Part shown: in pieces, positions 34,458-40,602 of the stretch
Numbering within the stretch: the first letter of the stretch is position 1
How the letters are laid out: each line of letters opens with the position of its first letter
NCBI GenBank assembly: GCA_903829945.1
Contig: CAIKRV010000055.1
Location: 1 to 40,602, forward strand
Reading direction: 5' to 3'
Source: an uncultured bacterium
GTDB lineage: Bacteria > Bacteroidota > Bacteroidia > CAILMK01
Length of the DNA stretch: 40,602 nt
The notes under the pieces: model-generated
Told to the model about the DNA's origin: nothing
The model's database searches: none
Seen by the model: only the letters and a program-made list of their open reading frames with translations
Made by a program: the position numbers and the translations under genes

Positions 34458-35027
34458 ATGGAAAAAATCATCTTAGGCATTGATCCCGGAAGTCAGATAA
34501 TGGGATACGGAATAATTACCAGTGTTGGTAAAAGTTTTCGTTTGCTTGATCTTGGCGTTGTTCAAACTGGAAAACATAAGGATGGCATGGAAAAAATGAA
34601 AGTAATTTTTGAAGAAACTTCTCGTCTTATACAATTACATTCACCGACCGAACTTGCCATTGAGGCACCGTTTTACGGGAAAAATATTCAGTCTATGTTA
34701 AAATTAGGAAGGGCACAAGGGATTTCCATAGCGGCTGCATTAAATCATGGCTTGGAAGTATTCGAATATGCGCCTAGAAAAGTAAAGCAAAGCATTACCG
34801 GTAAAGGAACAGCTACCAAAGAACAAGTTGCAAATATGTTGCAAAGATTGTGTGATATTGGAGAATTACCACAATATATGGATGCTACTGATGGCTTAGC
34901 TGTAGCTGTTTGTCATTTTTTCCAAAATGGCATGCCTGCACCAAGCAAAGGAGCAAGTACTAAATCTAATAAAAAATACGGATCCTGGGAAAGTTTTGTT
35001 TCAGATAATAAAACTAGGTTGAAGTAA
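34458..35027 (+). CDS. ruvC: Holliday junction resolvase RuvC
   Basis: 189-residue crossover-junction endodeoxyribonuclease that cuts Holliday junctions in recombination repair with RuvAB. The acidic catalytic tetrad is visible: Asp9 in LGIDPGSQIMGYGI, Glu69 in AIEAPFYGKN, and Asp142 and Asp145 in DATDGLAVAVCHFF. GRAQGISIAAA and EYAPRKVKQSITGKGTATKEQV are typical. The basic tail after residue 160 (about 30 residues) is a little longer than in E. coli but common in Bacteroidota. ruvA and ruvB are not adjacent. Confidence 0.96.
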   Translation: MEKIILGIDPGSQIMGYGIITSVGKSFRLLDLGVVQTGKHKDGMEKMKVIFEETSRLIQLHSPTELAIEAPFYGKNIQSMLKLGRAQGISIAAALNHGLEVFEYAPRKVKQSITGKGTATKEQVANMLQRLCDIGELPQYMDATDGLAVAVCHFFQNGMPAPSKGASTKSNKKYGSWESFVSDNKTRLK

Positions 35028-35107
35028 TTATATTATAATTACATAAATTTTCTTTTCCTGGTTTTCATTTCAGCGCTTGCTTCTTGTTTACATTAAGTTA
35101 ATGTATC

Positions 35108-35172
35108 GCTAATGATTTAATTATATATGCACACTTATTTTGCATATTGAATAAGTGTAGCTAAACATTAGC
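35108..35172. repeat. Nested inverted repeat between ruvC and the phosphoesterase gene
   Basis: Inner arms 35131-35139 (ACACTTATT) and 35150-35158 (AATAAGTGT) pair perfectly over 9 bp around a 10-nt loop. Outer arms 35108-35114 (GCTAATG) and 35166-35172 (CATTAGC) pair over 7 bp. The element ends 4 nt before the ATG of a small ORF. It could be a structured leader, a small RNA, or a regulator site. Confidence 0.6.
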
Positions 35173-35176
35173 AACT

Positions 35177-35386
35177 ATGGCACAAAGCGCACAAATCATT
35201 CATCCACCTATCCAGAATCTTTCTGCGAGCCCTGTACTCTCACCTTTAAAAAGTCTGAATTCCTTTAAATCAAAGGTAATGAAATCAATATATTTTATGT
35301 ATGAAACAATCCTGCTCCATTGTTTTTTTTACAAATTGGCAGGAATTTCATCTGCCTTTAGATTTTTAAGAAGTAAACGACAGTGA
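35177..35386 (+). CDS. Doubtful small ORF, 69 residues, no known family
   Basis: The ATG-initiated frame codes a 69-residue product with a Ser/Pro/Leu-rich first half and a hydrophobic, aromatic second half (YFMYETILLHCFFYKLAG) ending in a basic tail (FLRSKRQ). No family recognised. It lies alone in the 380-bp gap between ruvC and the phosphoesterase gene, just after a nested inverted repeat. No convincing -7 box: the closest is an imperfect TTATTTTG at 35135-35142. It might be a small membrane peptide or a chance ORF. Confidence 0.3.
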   Translation: MAQSAQIIHPPIQNLSASPVLSPLKSLNSFKSKVMKSIYFMYETILLHCFFYKLAGISSAFRFLRSKRQ

Positions 35387-35407
35387 GGAAATTAAAATAA
35401 ACACAAT

Positions 35408-36265
35408 ATGATGGAAAAAACGGAAGGGAAAAGGAAAGTAGAAGTAGCCATAATTTCAGATGTTCATTTAGGAACTTATGGTTGCCATGCCAAAGAAATT
35501 TTATTGTATCTAAAAAGTATTAAGCCAAAAATTTTAGTTCTCAACGGTGATATTATAGATGTATGGCAATTTAGTAAACGATATTGGCCGACATCACATA
35601 TGAAAGTTGTGAAACAAATTACCGGTATGCTAAGTAAAGGTACTAAGGTTTATTATGTAACCGGAAATCATGATGAAATGCTGAGAAGATTTGCCGGACA
35701 GACCATGGGAAATTTGGAATTGGTCAATAAAGTTGTTTTGAATTTGGATGGTAAAAAAACATGGATTTTTCATGGAGATGTTTTTGATGTAACCATGGAA
35801 CATTCTAAGTGGCTTTCTAAATTGGGAGGTACCGGATATGAAATTTTAATTTTACTTAATAAGGCAGTAAATTGGATTTCTAAACGAATGGGGAAAGGCA
35901 AATTATCTTTCTCAAAAAAAATAAAAAATAGTGTGAAAGGCGCCGTTAAATATATTAATGATTTTGAAGGCACAGTTGCAGATATTGCTATTGAAAATGG
36001 ATATGACTATGTAGCTTGTGGTCATATTCATCAACCGGAAATTCGTAAAATTAAAACGGACAAGGGAGAAATAACGTATTTAAATTCCGGTGATTGGATT
36101 GAGAACTGTACTTCCTTAGAATATAATGAAGGAAAATGGAATTTGTTTCATTTTGATCAAGACGAAAAGCTTAAAGCCAAATTGGAAAAGAAGTTGCGAA
36201 AGGAACCAGCCAACAAAGAATTGTTTGCAAATGTTGTTCGTGAACTTAAAGAAATGCACTTATGA
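35408..36265 (+). CDS. Calcineurin-like metallophosphoesterase, UDP-2,3-diacylglucosamine diphosphatase-like (LpxH family)
   Basis: 285 residues with every dinuclear metal motif of the family: SDVHLG (Asp18, His20), NGDIID (Asp48), GNHDE (Asn87, His88), HGDVFD (His122), and CGHIHQPE near residue 205. It resembles the LpxH-like UDP-2,3-diacylglucosamine pyrophosphatases of lipid A synthesis, with a lipid A or other nucleotide-sugar-lipid substrate likely. The Lys-rich insertion around 155-180 (RMGKGKLSFSKKIKNSVKG) may contact membrane. It overlaps the glycosyltransferase gene by ATGA, so the two are translationally coupled. Whether it is the cell's main LpxH cannot be told. Confidence 0.88.
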   Translation: MMEKTEGKRKVEVAIISDVHLGTYGCHAKEILLYLKSIKPKILVLNGDIIDVWQFSKRYWPTSHMKVVKQITGMLSKGTKVYYVTGNHDEMLRRFAGQTMGNLELVNKVVLNLDGKKTWIFHGDVFDVTMEHSKWLSKLGGTGYEILILLNKAVNWISKRMGKGKLSFSKKIKNSVKGAVKYINDFEGTVADIAIENGYDYVACGHIHQPEIRKIKTDKGEITYLNSGDWIENCTSLEYNEGKWNLFHFDQDEKLKAKLEKKLRKEPANKELFANVVRELKEMHL

Positions 36266-37317
36266 GAATATTATATGCCATCCAAGGAACGGGAAATGGT
36301 CATTTGAGCCGCGCTCGTGACATTATTCCGATTTTAAAACGTAAAGCAGATGTTGATTTATTAATAAGCGGTACGCAGGCAGATATTGCATTGCCGTATC
36401 CAGTAAAGTATCGTTTCGAAGGGATGGGGTTTATTTTTGGAAAAAAGGGAGGAGTAGATTTATTACAAACTTACAAGGATTTAAATTTTAAAAATTTAAT
36501 GAATGAAATAAATCAGCTCCCGGTGGAAGATTATGATATTGTAATAAGTGATTTTGAACCGGTTTCTTCTTGGGCTTGTTTGCTCAAAAATAAACCATGT
36601 ATTGCGTTTAGTCATCAAAGTGCAGTGATTACAAAGGGAACCCCTCAGCCGAAGAAAAAAGATTTGATGGGGATTGCTTTATTAAAATATTATGCTCCAT
36701 CCACAGCACAATATAGTTTGCATTTTGCCCGATTTACAGAAACGATGTACACTCCTGTTATTCGTAGTGAGGTTCGTGCAATGAAAATTTCTGATCATGG
36801 ACATTATACGGTGTATTTACCAGCCTATGATGATGACGTATTGATGGAACAATTATCTAAATTTCCAAATATAAAATGGGAAGTTTTTTCAAAGCATAAT
36901 AAGAAGGCGATTAAAAAAGGAAACGTTCAAATTTGGCCTATCAATAATGAAGCATTTATGAAGAGTATGGCCTCAAGTACAGGTGTATTGTGCGGTGCTG
37001 GATTTGAAACCCCTGCTGAAGCTTTATTTATGGGGAAAAAGCTTATGGTCATTCCTATGAAACATCAATATGAACAAAAGTGTAATGCACGAACTTTAGA
37101 GTATATGGGAATACCCGTGATTAAAAGTTTGAAAGATAAACATCATGCTAAAATTCAACATTGGTTAGATAAGGGCAAGGTATTAAAAGTAAATTTTCCG
37201 GATATTACAGAAGATATTATTGACACAATTATACTTAAGCATTATCAGCCAAAATCTGCACCTGTTCGTCCAATAAGAGAAAACACGCGTGCCAGACTAC
37301 AAACGGCAAGTATTTAG
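36262..37317 (+). CDS. Glycosyltransferase, MJ1255/VC2487 family (UDP-glucuronosyltransferase-like fold)
   Basis: 351 residues with the GT-B pattern of the archaeal/bacterial MJ1255-type family: MRILYAIQGTGNGHLSRARD at the N-terminus, ISDFEPVSSWACLLKNKPC, and the C-terminal nucleotide-sugar site GVLCGAGFETPAEALFMGK followed by PMKHQYEQKCNARTLEYMG. It probably transfers a sugar from an NDP- or lipid-linked donor to an envelope glycolipid, though the acceptor is unknown. The start codon overlaps the stop of the phosphoesterase (ATGA), and a GH1 glycosidase follows 53 bp later. The tail (PVRPIRENTRARLQ) is basic. Confidence 0.88.
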   Translation: MRILYAIQGTGNGHLSRARDIIPILKRKADVDLLISGTQADIALPYPVKYRFEGMGFIFGKKGGVDLLQTYKDLNFKNLMNEINQLPVEDYDIVISDFEPVSSWACLLKNKPCIAFSHQSAVITKGTPQPKKKDLMGIALLKYYAPSTAQYSLHFARFTETMYTPVIRSEVRAMKISDHGHYTVYLPAYDDDVLMEQLSKFPNIKWEVFSKHNKKAIKKGNVQIWPINNEAFMKSMASSTGVLCGAGFETPAEALFMGKKLMVIPMKHQYEQKCNARTLEYMGIPVIKSLKDKHHAKIQHWLDKGKVLKVNFPDITEDIIDTIILKHYQPKSAPVRPIRENTRARLQTASI

Positions 37318-37370
37318 TCAACTTAGCTTTTGTATTAATTTAGAAATTCATTTTATAACTCACATATCCA

Positions 37371-38744
37371 TTGCAGCGTACAGATTTTGGTGAAGAATTT
37401 AAATGGGGAGTATCAACTGCTGCCTACCAAATAGAAGGAGCGCATGATACCGATGGCAAAGGTCCTTCTATTTGGGATCATTTTACCTCTATAAAAGGAA
37501 AAATCGCCGATAATCATCACGCCCGTCATTCTGGCGATTTTTATAATAATTATCCCGGTGATATTGAATTATTAAATACGCTTTCAATTCCTAATTTTCG
37601 ATTTTCAATCAGTTGGCCAAGGGTGATGCCGGGGGGGGTTCATTTTAATAGAAAAGGCCTGGATTTTTATCATAGGGTAATTGATGCTTGTTTAGAAAAA
37701 AACATTGAACCATGGATAACTCTCTATCATTGGGATTTGCCATTGGCATTGCATAGGCAAGGCGGTTGGGAAAATCGAGATATTGTTTCTTGGTTTGCAG
37801 AATATGTTTATTTATGTGCCAGAGAATTTGGTCATAAAGTTAAATATTGGATGGTATTGAATGAACCCATGGTTTTTACCGGAGCAGGTTATTTTTTGGG
37901 TATTCACGCACCTGGGAATAAAGGTTTAAATAAATTTCTGAAGGCGGTACACCATGCTACATTGGCTCAGGCACGTGGCGGCACTATCCTTAAAAAGGAA
38001 TTGCCTCAAGCAATGGTTGGATCTACTTTTTCGTGTTCTTATTTAACTCCATATAGCTCAAGCGAAAGGGATGCACGTGCAGTGGTTCGCGCTGATGCCT
38101 TACTAAATCGGTTATTTATTGAACCTTCCTTAGGTTTGGGATATCCGATAAAGGATTTACCATTTTTGGAAAGAATTGAAAAGTATTTTCATGCAAATGA
38201 TGAAAAGCGAATGTATGTTGATTTTGATTTTATAGGTATTCAAAATTATACCAGAGAAGTCATTAAACATTCATGGCTCACGCCTTTAATTCATGCTAAA
38301 ATTATTCCTCCTGCCAAGCGCAAAGTACCCGGAACAGTGATGAATTGGGAAGTGTATCCGGAAAGTATTTATCAAATGATTAAAAAATTTAGTGCATATC
38401 CGGGGGTAAAGAGAATTTATGTAACCGAAAATGGAGCTGCTTTTCCTGATCATGTTCACGGAGGAAAAATTAATGATTTGGAACGAATAAGTTTTCTTAA
38501 AAACTATTTGGCTCAAGTTCTTCGCGCCAAAAATGAAGCATGTCCGGTAGAGGGTTATTTTGTATGGACTTTTACAGATAATTTTGAGTGGGCGGAAGGA
38601 TATCATCCACGGTTTGGCTTGGTTCATGTAAATTTTGATACTCAAGAAAGAATTATCAAAAACTCAGGTTATTGGTATCAAGCATTCCTCCAAGGAAAAG
38701 AAAACCTAAAGTTCCATCCGGAACCATTTCTAACTTCCAACTAA
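37371..38744 (+). CDS. Glycoside hydrolase family 1 (beta-glucosidase/beta-glycosidase)
   Basis: 457-residue (beta/alpha)8 enzyme without a signal peptide, hence cytoplasmic. Seen: FKWGVSTAAYQIEGAHDTDGKG at the N-terminus, FSISWPRVMPGG, WDLPLALHRQGGW, the acid/base Glu165 in LNEPMVF, the nucleophile Glu353 in YVTENGAA, and WTFTDNFEWAEGYHPRFGLVHV at the C-terminus. It should cleave beta-glucosides or related beta-glycosides with retention. The start is TTG at 37371: an upstream in-frame stop (37356-37358) leaves no ATG or GTG. The gene contains a run of eight G at 37631-37638. It follows the phosphoesterase and glycosyltransferase genes. Confidence 0.94.
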   Translation: MQRTDFGEEFKWGVSTAAYQIEGAHDTDGKGPSIWDHFTSIKGKIADNHHARHSGDFYNNYPGDIELLNTLSIPNFRFSISWPRVMPGGVHFNRKGLDFYHRVIDACLEKNIEPWITLYHWDLPLALHRQGGWENRDIVSWFAEYVYLCAREFGHKVKYWMVLNEPMVFTGAGYFLGIHAPGNKGLNKFLKAVHHATLAQARGGTILKKELPQAMVGSTFSCSYLTPYSSSERDARAVVRADALLNRLFIEPSLGLGYPIKDLPFLERIEKYFHANDEKRMYVDFDFIGIQNYTREVIKHSWLTPLIHAKIIPPAKRKVPGTVMNWEVYPESIYQMIKKFSAYPGVKRIYVTENGAAFPDHVHGGKINDLERISFLKNYLAQVLRAKNEACPVEGYFVWTFTDNFEWAEGYHPRFGLVHVNFDTQERIIKNSGYWYQAFLQGKENLKFHPEPFLTSN

Positions 38745-38781
38745 GCTTATCAAGGCATTTAATGAAGCTATATATTTGATA

Positions 38782-38803
38782 ATCAAAAATAAGGCTTTTT
38801 GAT
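38782..38803. terminator. Weak hairpin after the GH1 gene
   Basis: ATCAAAAA (38782-38789) pairs with TTTTTGAT (38796-38803) across a 6-nt loop, 37 bp after the stop. It is AT-only apart from one C-G pair and the T-run is inside the stem. A second palindrome (GATTAGCTAATC) follows nearby. Termination is uncertain. Confidence 0.3.
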
Positions 38804-38860
38804 GAGGATTAGCTAATCGTAAATTTATTTAAAGTATTAATTAACAATATTTTAAGTATG

Positions 38861-39004
38861 TAGCTTTGTGCTAAGTACATTCATTTAGTGTAAATTAGAT
38901 TTGCGATGCTTAAAGTGCTGAAAAATAACCCCATATAATTTCAATATTTTTTTTCAACATTTACACCGGCGTCAAAAATCATTTTGGCTTTTTCCCTACA
39001 TTTG
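38861..39004 (+). promoter_or_regulatory. Three successive -7 boxes upstream of the TPR-protein gene
   Basis: Perfect TAnnTTTG matches at 38861-38868 (TAGCTTTG), 38896-38903 (TAGATTTG) and 38997-39004 (TACATTTG). The last gives a leader of about 17 nt to the ATG at 39025; the first two would give leaders of about 120-155 nt. Alternative start sites or a short RNA are possible. Between them I see no gene beyond a trivial 10-codon ORF. Confidence 0.5.
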
Positions 39005-39024
39005 TGAAATAGATTTCTTGAACG

Positions 39025-40434
39025 ATGGAGGAGCACACAAACAGTTTCGAAGAGGAAAGCCGTCTATTGGCGGAACGATATGAGAAGCAGGCTGATGAAG
39101 ATGCTCCAGCTTATTTTGAATCCGATGAATTTGAGGTAATTATAGAGCATTATTTACGCATTGGGAATTTCAGAAAAGCTTTGGAAGTAGCTGAACTCGG
39201 ATGTAGTCAATTTCCTTATGCTGCCATTTTTATGTTAAAGAAAGCTATGTTGGTTTCATTATTGGATAGTTCCTATGAAGAATCTATGCAATTGCTCAAT
39301 CAAGCCTTAATTTTTGAACCAACCAATCCGGATATTTATGAACAAATGGCCGTTCTACATGAGGACAATGGTAATACAGATGAGGCCTTAGCTTGTTATG
39401 ACCAAGCCATTTCCTATGGCGGCAATATTGAGGATATTATTTTTGCAAAAGCCTATATATTTGAGGATAATGAAAAATATAAAGAAGCAATTTTTTGCTT
39501 AGAGGAAATTTTAATTCGTGATCCTCAGAATTTTAATGCTATCTACGAATTAGCATATTGTTATGACTATTTAGATCAAACTGAGAAATCTATAGAATTA
39601 TATTTAAAATTTATTGATTTTAAACCTTACTCAGCGGATGCTTGGTTTAATGTAGGTTTGCTTTACTCTAGATTGGAGAAATATACTGAGGCTATTCAGG
39701 CCTATGAATATGCTACTTTTGCAGACAAGAAGTATGTTTCGGCCTATGCTAACATGGGACAGGTATATATTTTGCTTGAGAAATTCGATATGGCTATTTC
39801 TTGTCTGGAGGAGGCTATAAAAATATTCCCTGAAAACTCAAGTTATTATTGTCAAATTGCTAACTGTTATAAGCTTACGGAACAATATGAAGATTCCAGG
39901 CACTTTTTCAGAAAGGCGATGGAACTTGATGATAAGAACGCGGAAGCTTGGTATGGCATGGGTCTTTCCTATTTTTTTGAAGATCGTTTAAATCAAGCAA
40001 TGTTTTATTTGAAAAAGTCAGTAGCCTTGGCTCCAGATCAGGATAACTATTGGTCTAATATTGGTCACTGTGCTTTGGAAATGGGTGAATTAGAGCTTTG
40101 CGAACAAGCTTATAAAAAGGCCTATGAATTAGGGAATGAAGCGGATAGTTTTGAATACTTAAAGGATTATGTTTATGCCCTTCATTTGATGGATAAATAC
40201 GACGAAGCGATAGCCTTGGTCCGTGAAGCCATAGAAGAATGGGATAATCATCCTCACTTATTAATGATGTTGGCAGGACTTTTGTATGCAACAGGTCGTT
40301 TGGAACAGGGTGATGACTTATTTGAATTGGCCTTGGGTATGAATCCAAAATCTTACCATGTTTTATTTGAATATTTTGAAGAACAAGAAAGTAATGCGCA
40401 TTTGTGGGTATTAATTGGAAAATATCAGGCATAA
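39025..40434 (+). CDS. Tetratricopeptide repeat protein
   Basis: 469 residues, acidic, no signal peptide, almost wholly TPR units from about residue 30 to the end; clear examples are NPDIYEQMAVLHEDNGNTDEALACYDQAI, SADAWFNVGLLYSRLEKYTEAIQAYEYA and NAEAWYGMGLSYFFEDRLNQAMFYLKKS. It is expected to be a cytoplasmic scaffold. No enzymatic domain is visible. It is followed after 57 bp by the phosphosulfolactate synthase gene on the same strand. The partner is unknown. Confidence 0.92.
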   Translation: MEEHTNSFEEESRLLAERYEKQADEDAPAYFESDEFEVIIEHYLRIGNFRKALEVAELGCSQFPYAAIFMLKKAMLVSLLDSSYEESMQLLNQALIFEPTNPDIYEQMAVLHEDNGNTDEALACYDQAISYGGNIEDIIFAKAYIFEDNEKYKEAIFCLEEILIRDPQNFNAIYELAYCYDYLDQTEKSIELYLKFIDFKPYSADAWFNVGLLYSRLEKYTEAIQAYEYATFADKKYVSAYANMGQVYILLEKFDMAISCLEEAIKIFPENSSYYCQIANCYKLTEQYEDSRHFFRKAMELDDKNAEAWYGMGLSYFFEDRLNQAMFYLKKSVALAPDQDNYWSNIGHCALEMGELELCEQAYKKAYELGNEADSFEYLKDYVYALHLMDKYDEAIALVREAIEEWDNHPHLLMMLAGLLYATGRLEQGDDLFELALGMNPKSYHVLFEYFEEQESNAHLWVLIGKYQA

Positions 40435-40491
40435 GTTAGAACTTATTGCTGAGCACAAAAGGTGAATTACAATTATAATAGATAGAGAACA

Positions 40492-40602
40492 ATGAATTTT
40501 GAAATGTCGCAACTTCCTCATCGTACCTTGAAACCACGTCAAGACGGTTTGACTATGGTAATGGATAAGGGCGTGAGCTTGAGAGAAGCAGAAGATTTTG
40601 TA
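40492..40602 (+). CDS. comA: Phosphosulfolactate synthase, 5' part (cut by the window end)
   Basis: The first 37 codons from the ATG at 40492 are visible; the gene runs past the window edge. The peptide includes LPHRTLKPRQDGLTMVMDKG followed by VSLREAEDFV, which matches the N-terminus of ComA-like phosphosulfolactate synthases (Michael addition of sulfite to phosphoenolpyruvate). In methanogens this starts coenzyme M synthesis. In Bacteroidota coenzyme M is not made, and the product is thought to feed sulfolactate or sulfonate metabolism, possibly sulfonolipids; that link is inference. The assignment rests on 37 residues only. Confidence 0.75.
   Translation, partial: MNFEMSQLPHRTLKPRQDGLTMVMDKGVSLREAEDFV

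Noticed and set aside
38286-38645. 119-residue open frame on the minus strand
   Set aside because: Antisense to the GH1 catalytic region, with no recognisable features.
38904-38937. A 10-codon ORF after the second -7 box, considered as a leader peptide
   Set aside because: It has no run of regulatory codons and no attenuator hairpin follows; too short to support.
40055-40432. 125-residue open frame on the minus strand
   Set aside because: It is antisense to the TPR gene, has no promoter box, and its His/Pro/Leu-rich product resembles the reverse reading of TPR codons.
1-40602. tRNA, rRNA, CRISPR, transposon or phage-defence content
   Set aside because: No repeat-spacer pattern, cloverleaf-like sequence, transposase, integrase or toxin/antitoxin pair was seen on reading both strands; small RNAs without strong signals could be missed.

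Overview
The window looks like ordinary chromosome from a member of the Bacteroidota, probably a gliding or type IX-secreting lineage of the Chitinophagales/Sphingobacteriales/Saprospirales kind. The evidence is of four kinds. The DNA is AT-rich. Two proteins end in a type A and one in a type B (CHU_C, gliding-motility-associated) type IX secretion sorting domain. Two outer-membrane receptors carry the CarboxypepD_reg-plus-plug architecture. Many genes are preceded by the Bacteroidota -7 box TAnnTTTG rather than by a Shine-Dalgarno sequence. I see no rRNA, tRNA, CRISPR array, transposase, integrase or phage gene, and no obvious horizontally acquired block.

Layout. (1) 98-4545, minus strand: a probable four-gene operon, pepT > secreted alpha/beta hydrolase > membrane-anchored SGNH hydrolase > MBOAT acyltransferase. 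The last two form an envelope or polysaccharide O-acylation pair. The operon ends in tandem hairpins. (2) 4752-10665, plus strand: a tightly packed secretion operon with a C10 (streptopain-like) cysteine protease carrying a T9SS signal, a small secreted protein of unknown function overlapping its stop codon, and a P-domain/CotH/Ig-like T9SS protein. (3) 10666-13557, minus: a large outer-membrane beta-barrel receptor. (4) 13647-16604, plus: DinB-like protein, SulP anion transporter, exonuclease III. (5) 16630-17601, minus: ADP-heptose epimerase for LPS core. (6) 17725-20955, plus: PTPS-family pterin enzyme, FabD, methionine aminopeptidase, thioesterase, RlmH. (7) 20924-28663, mostly minus: small membrane protein, (plus) YraN, TonB-dependent receptor, a stop-interrupted small ORF, GuaB, ArsC-like protein, T9SS type B protein. 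(8) 28906-33919, plus: biotin carrier protein, two tandem TPR lipoproteins, UvrA, strong bidirectional terminator. (9) 34042-40602: small Arg/Tyr/His-rich secreted protein (minus), RuvC, a structured intergenic element with a doubtful 69-aa ORF, an LpxH-like phosphoesterase/glycosyltransferase/GH1 glycosidase run, a TPR protein, and the start of phosphosulfolactate synthase, cut by the window edge.

Housekeeping functions (nucleotide and fatty-acid synthesis, DNA repair, protein maturation) are interleaved with envelope and secretion functions. The most interesting candidates are the protease/unknown/CotH operon, the Cx5HGH pterin enzyme that has no ATG start, -7 boxes that sit almost on top of start codons (possible leaderless mRNAs), the nested inverted repeat at 35108-35172, and the interrupted ORF at 24128-24343. 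No clearly new multi-gene system is proven by the sequence. The protease operon is the best lead.
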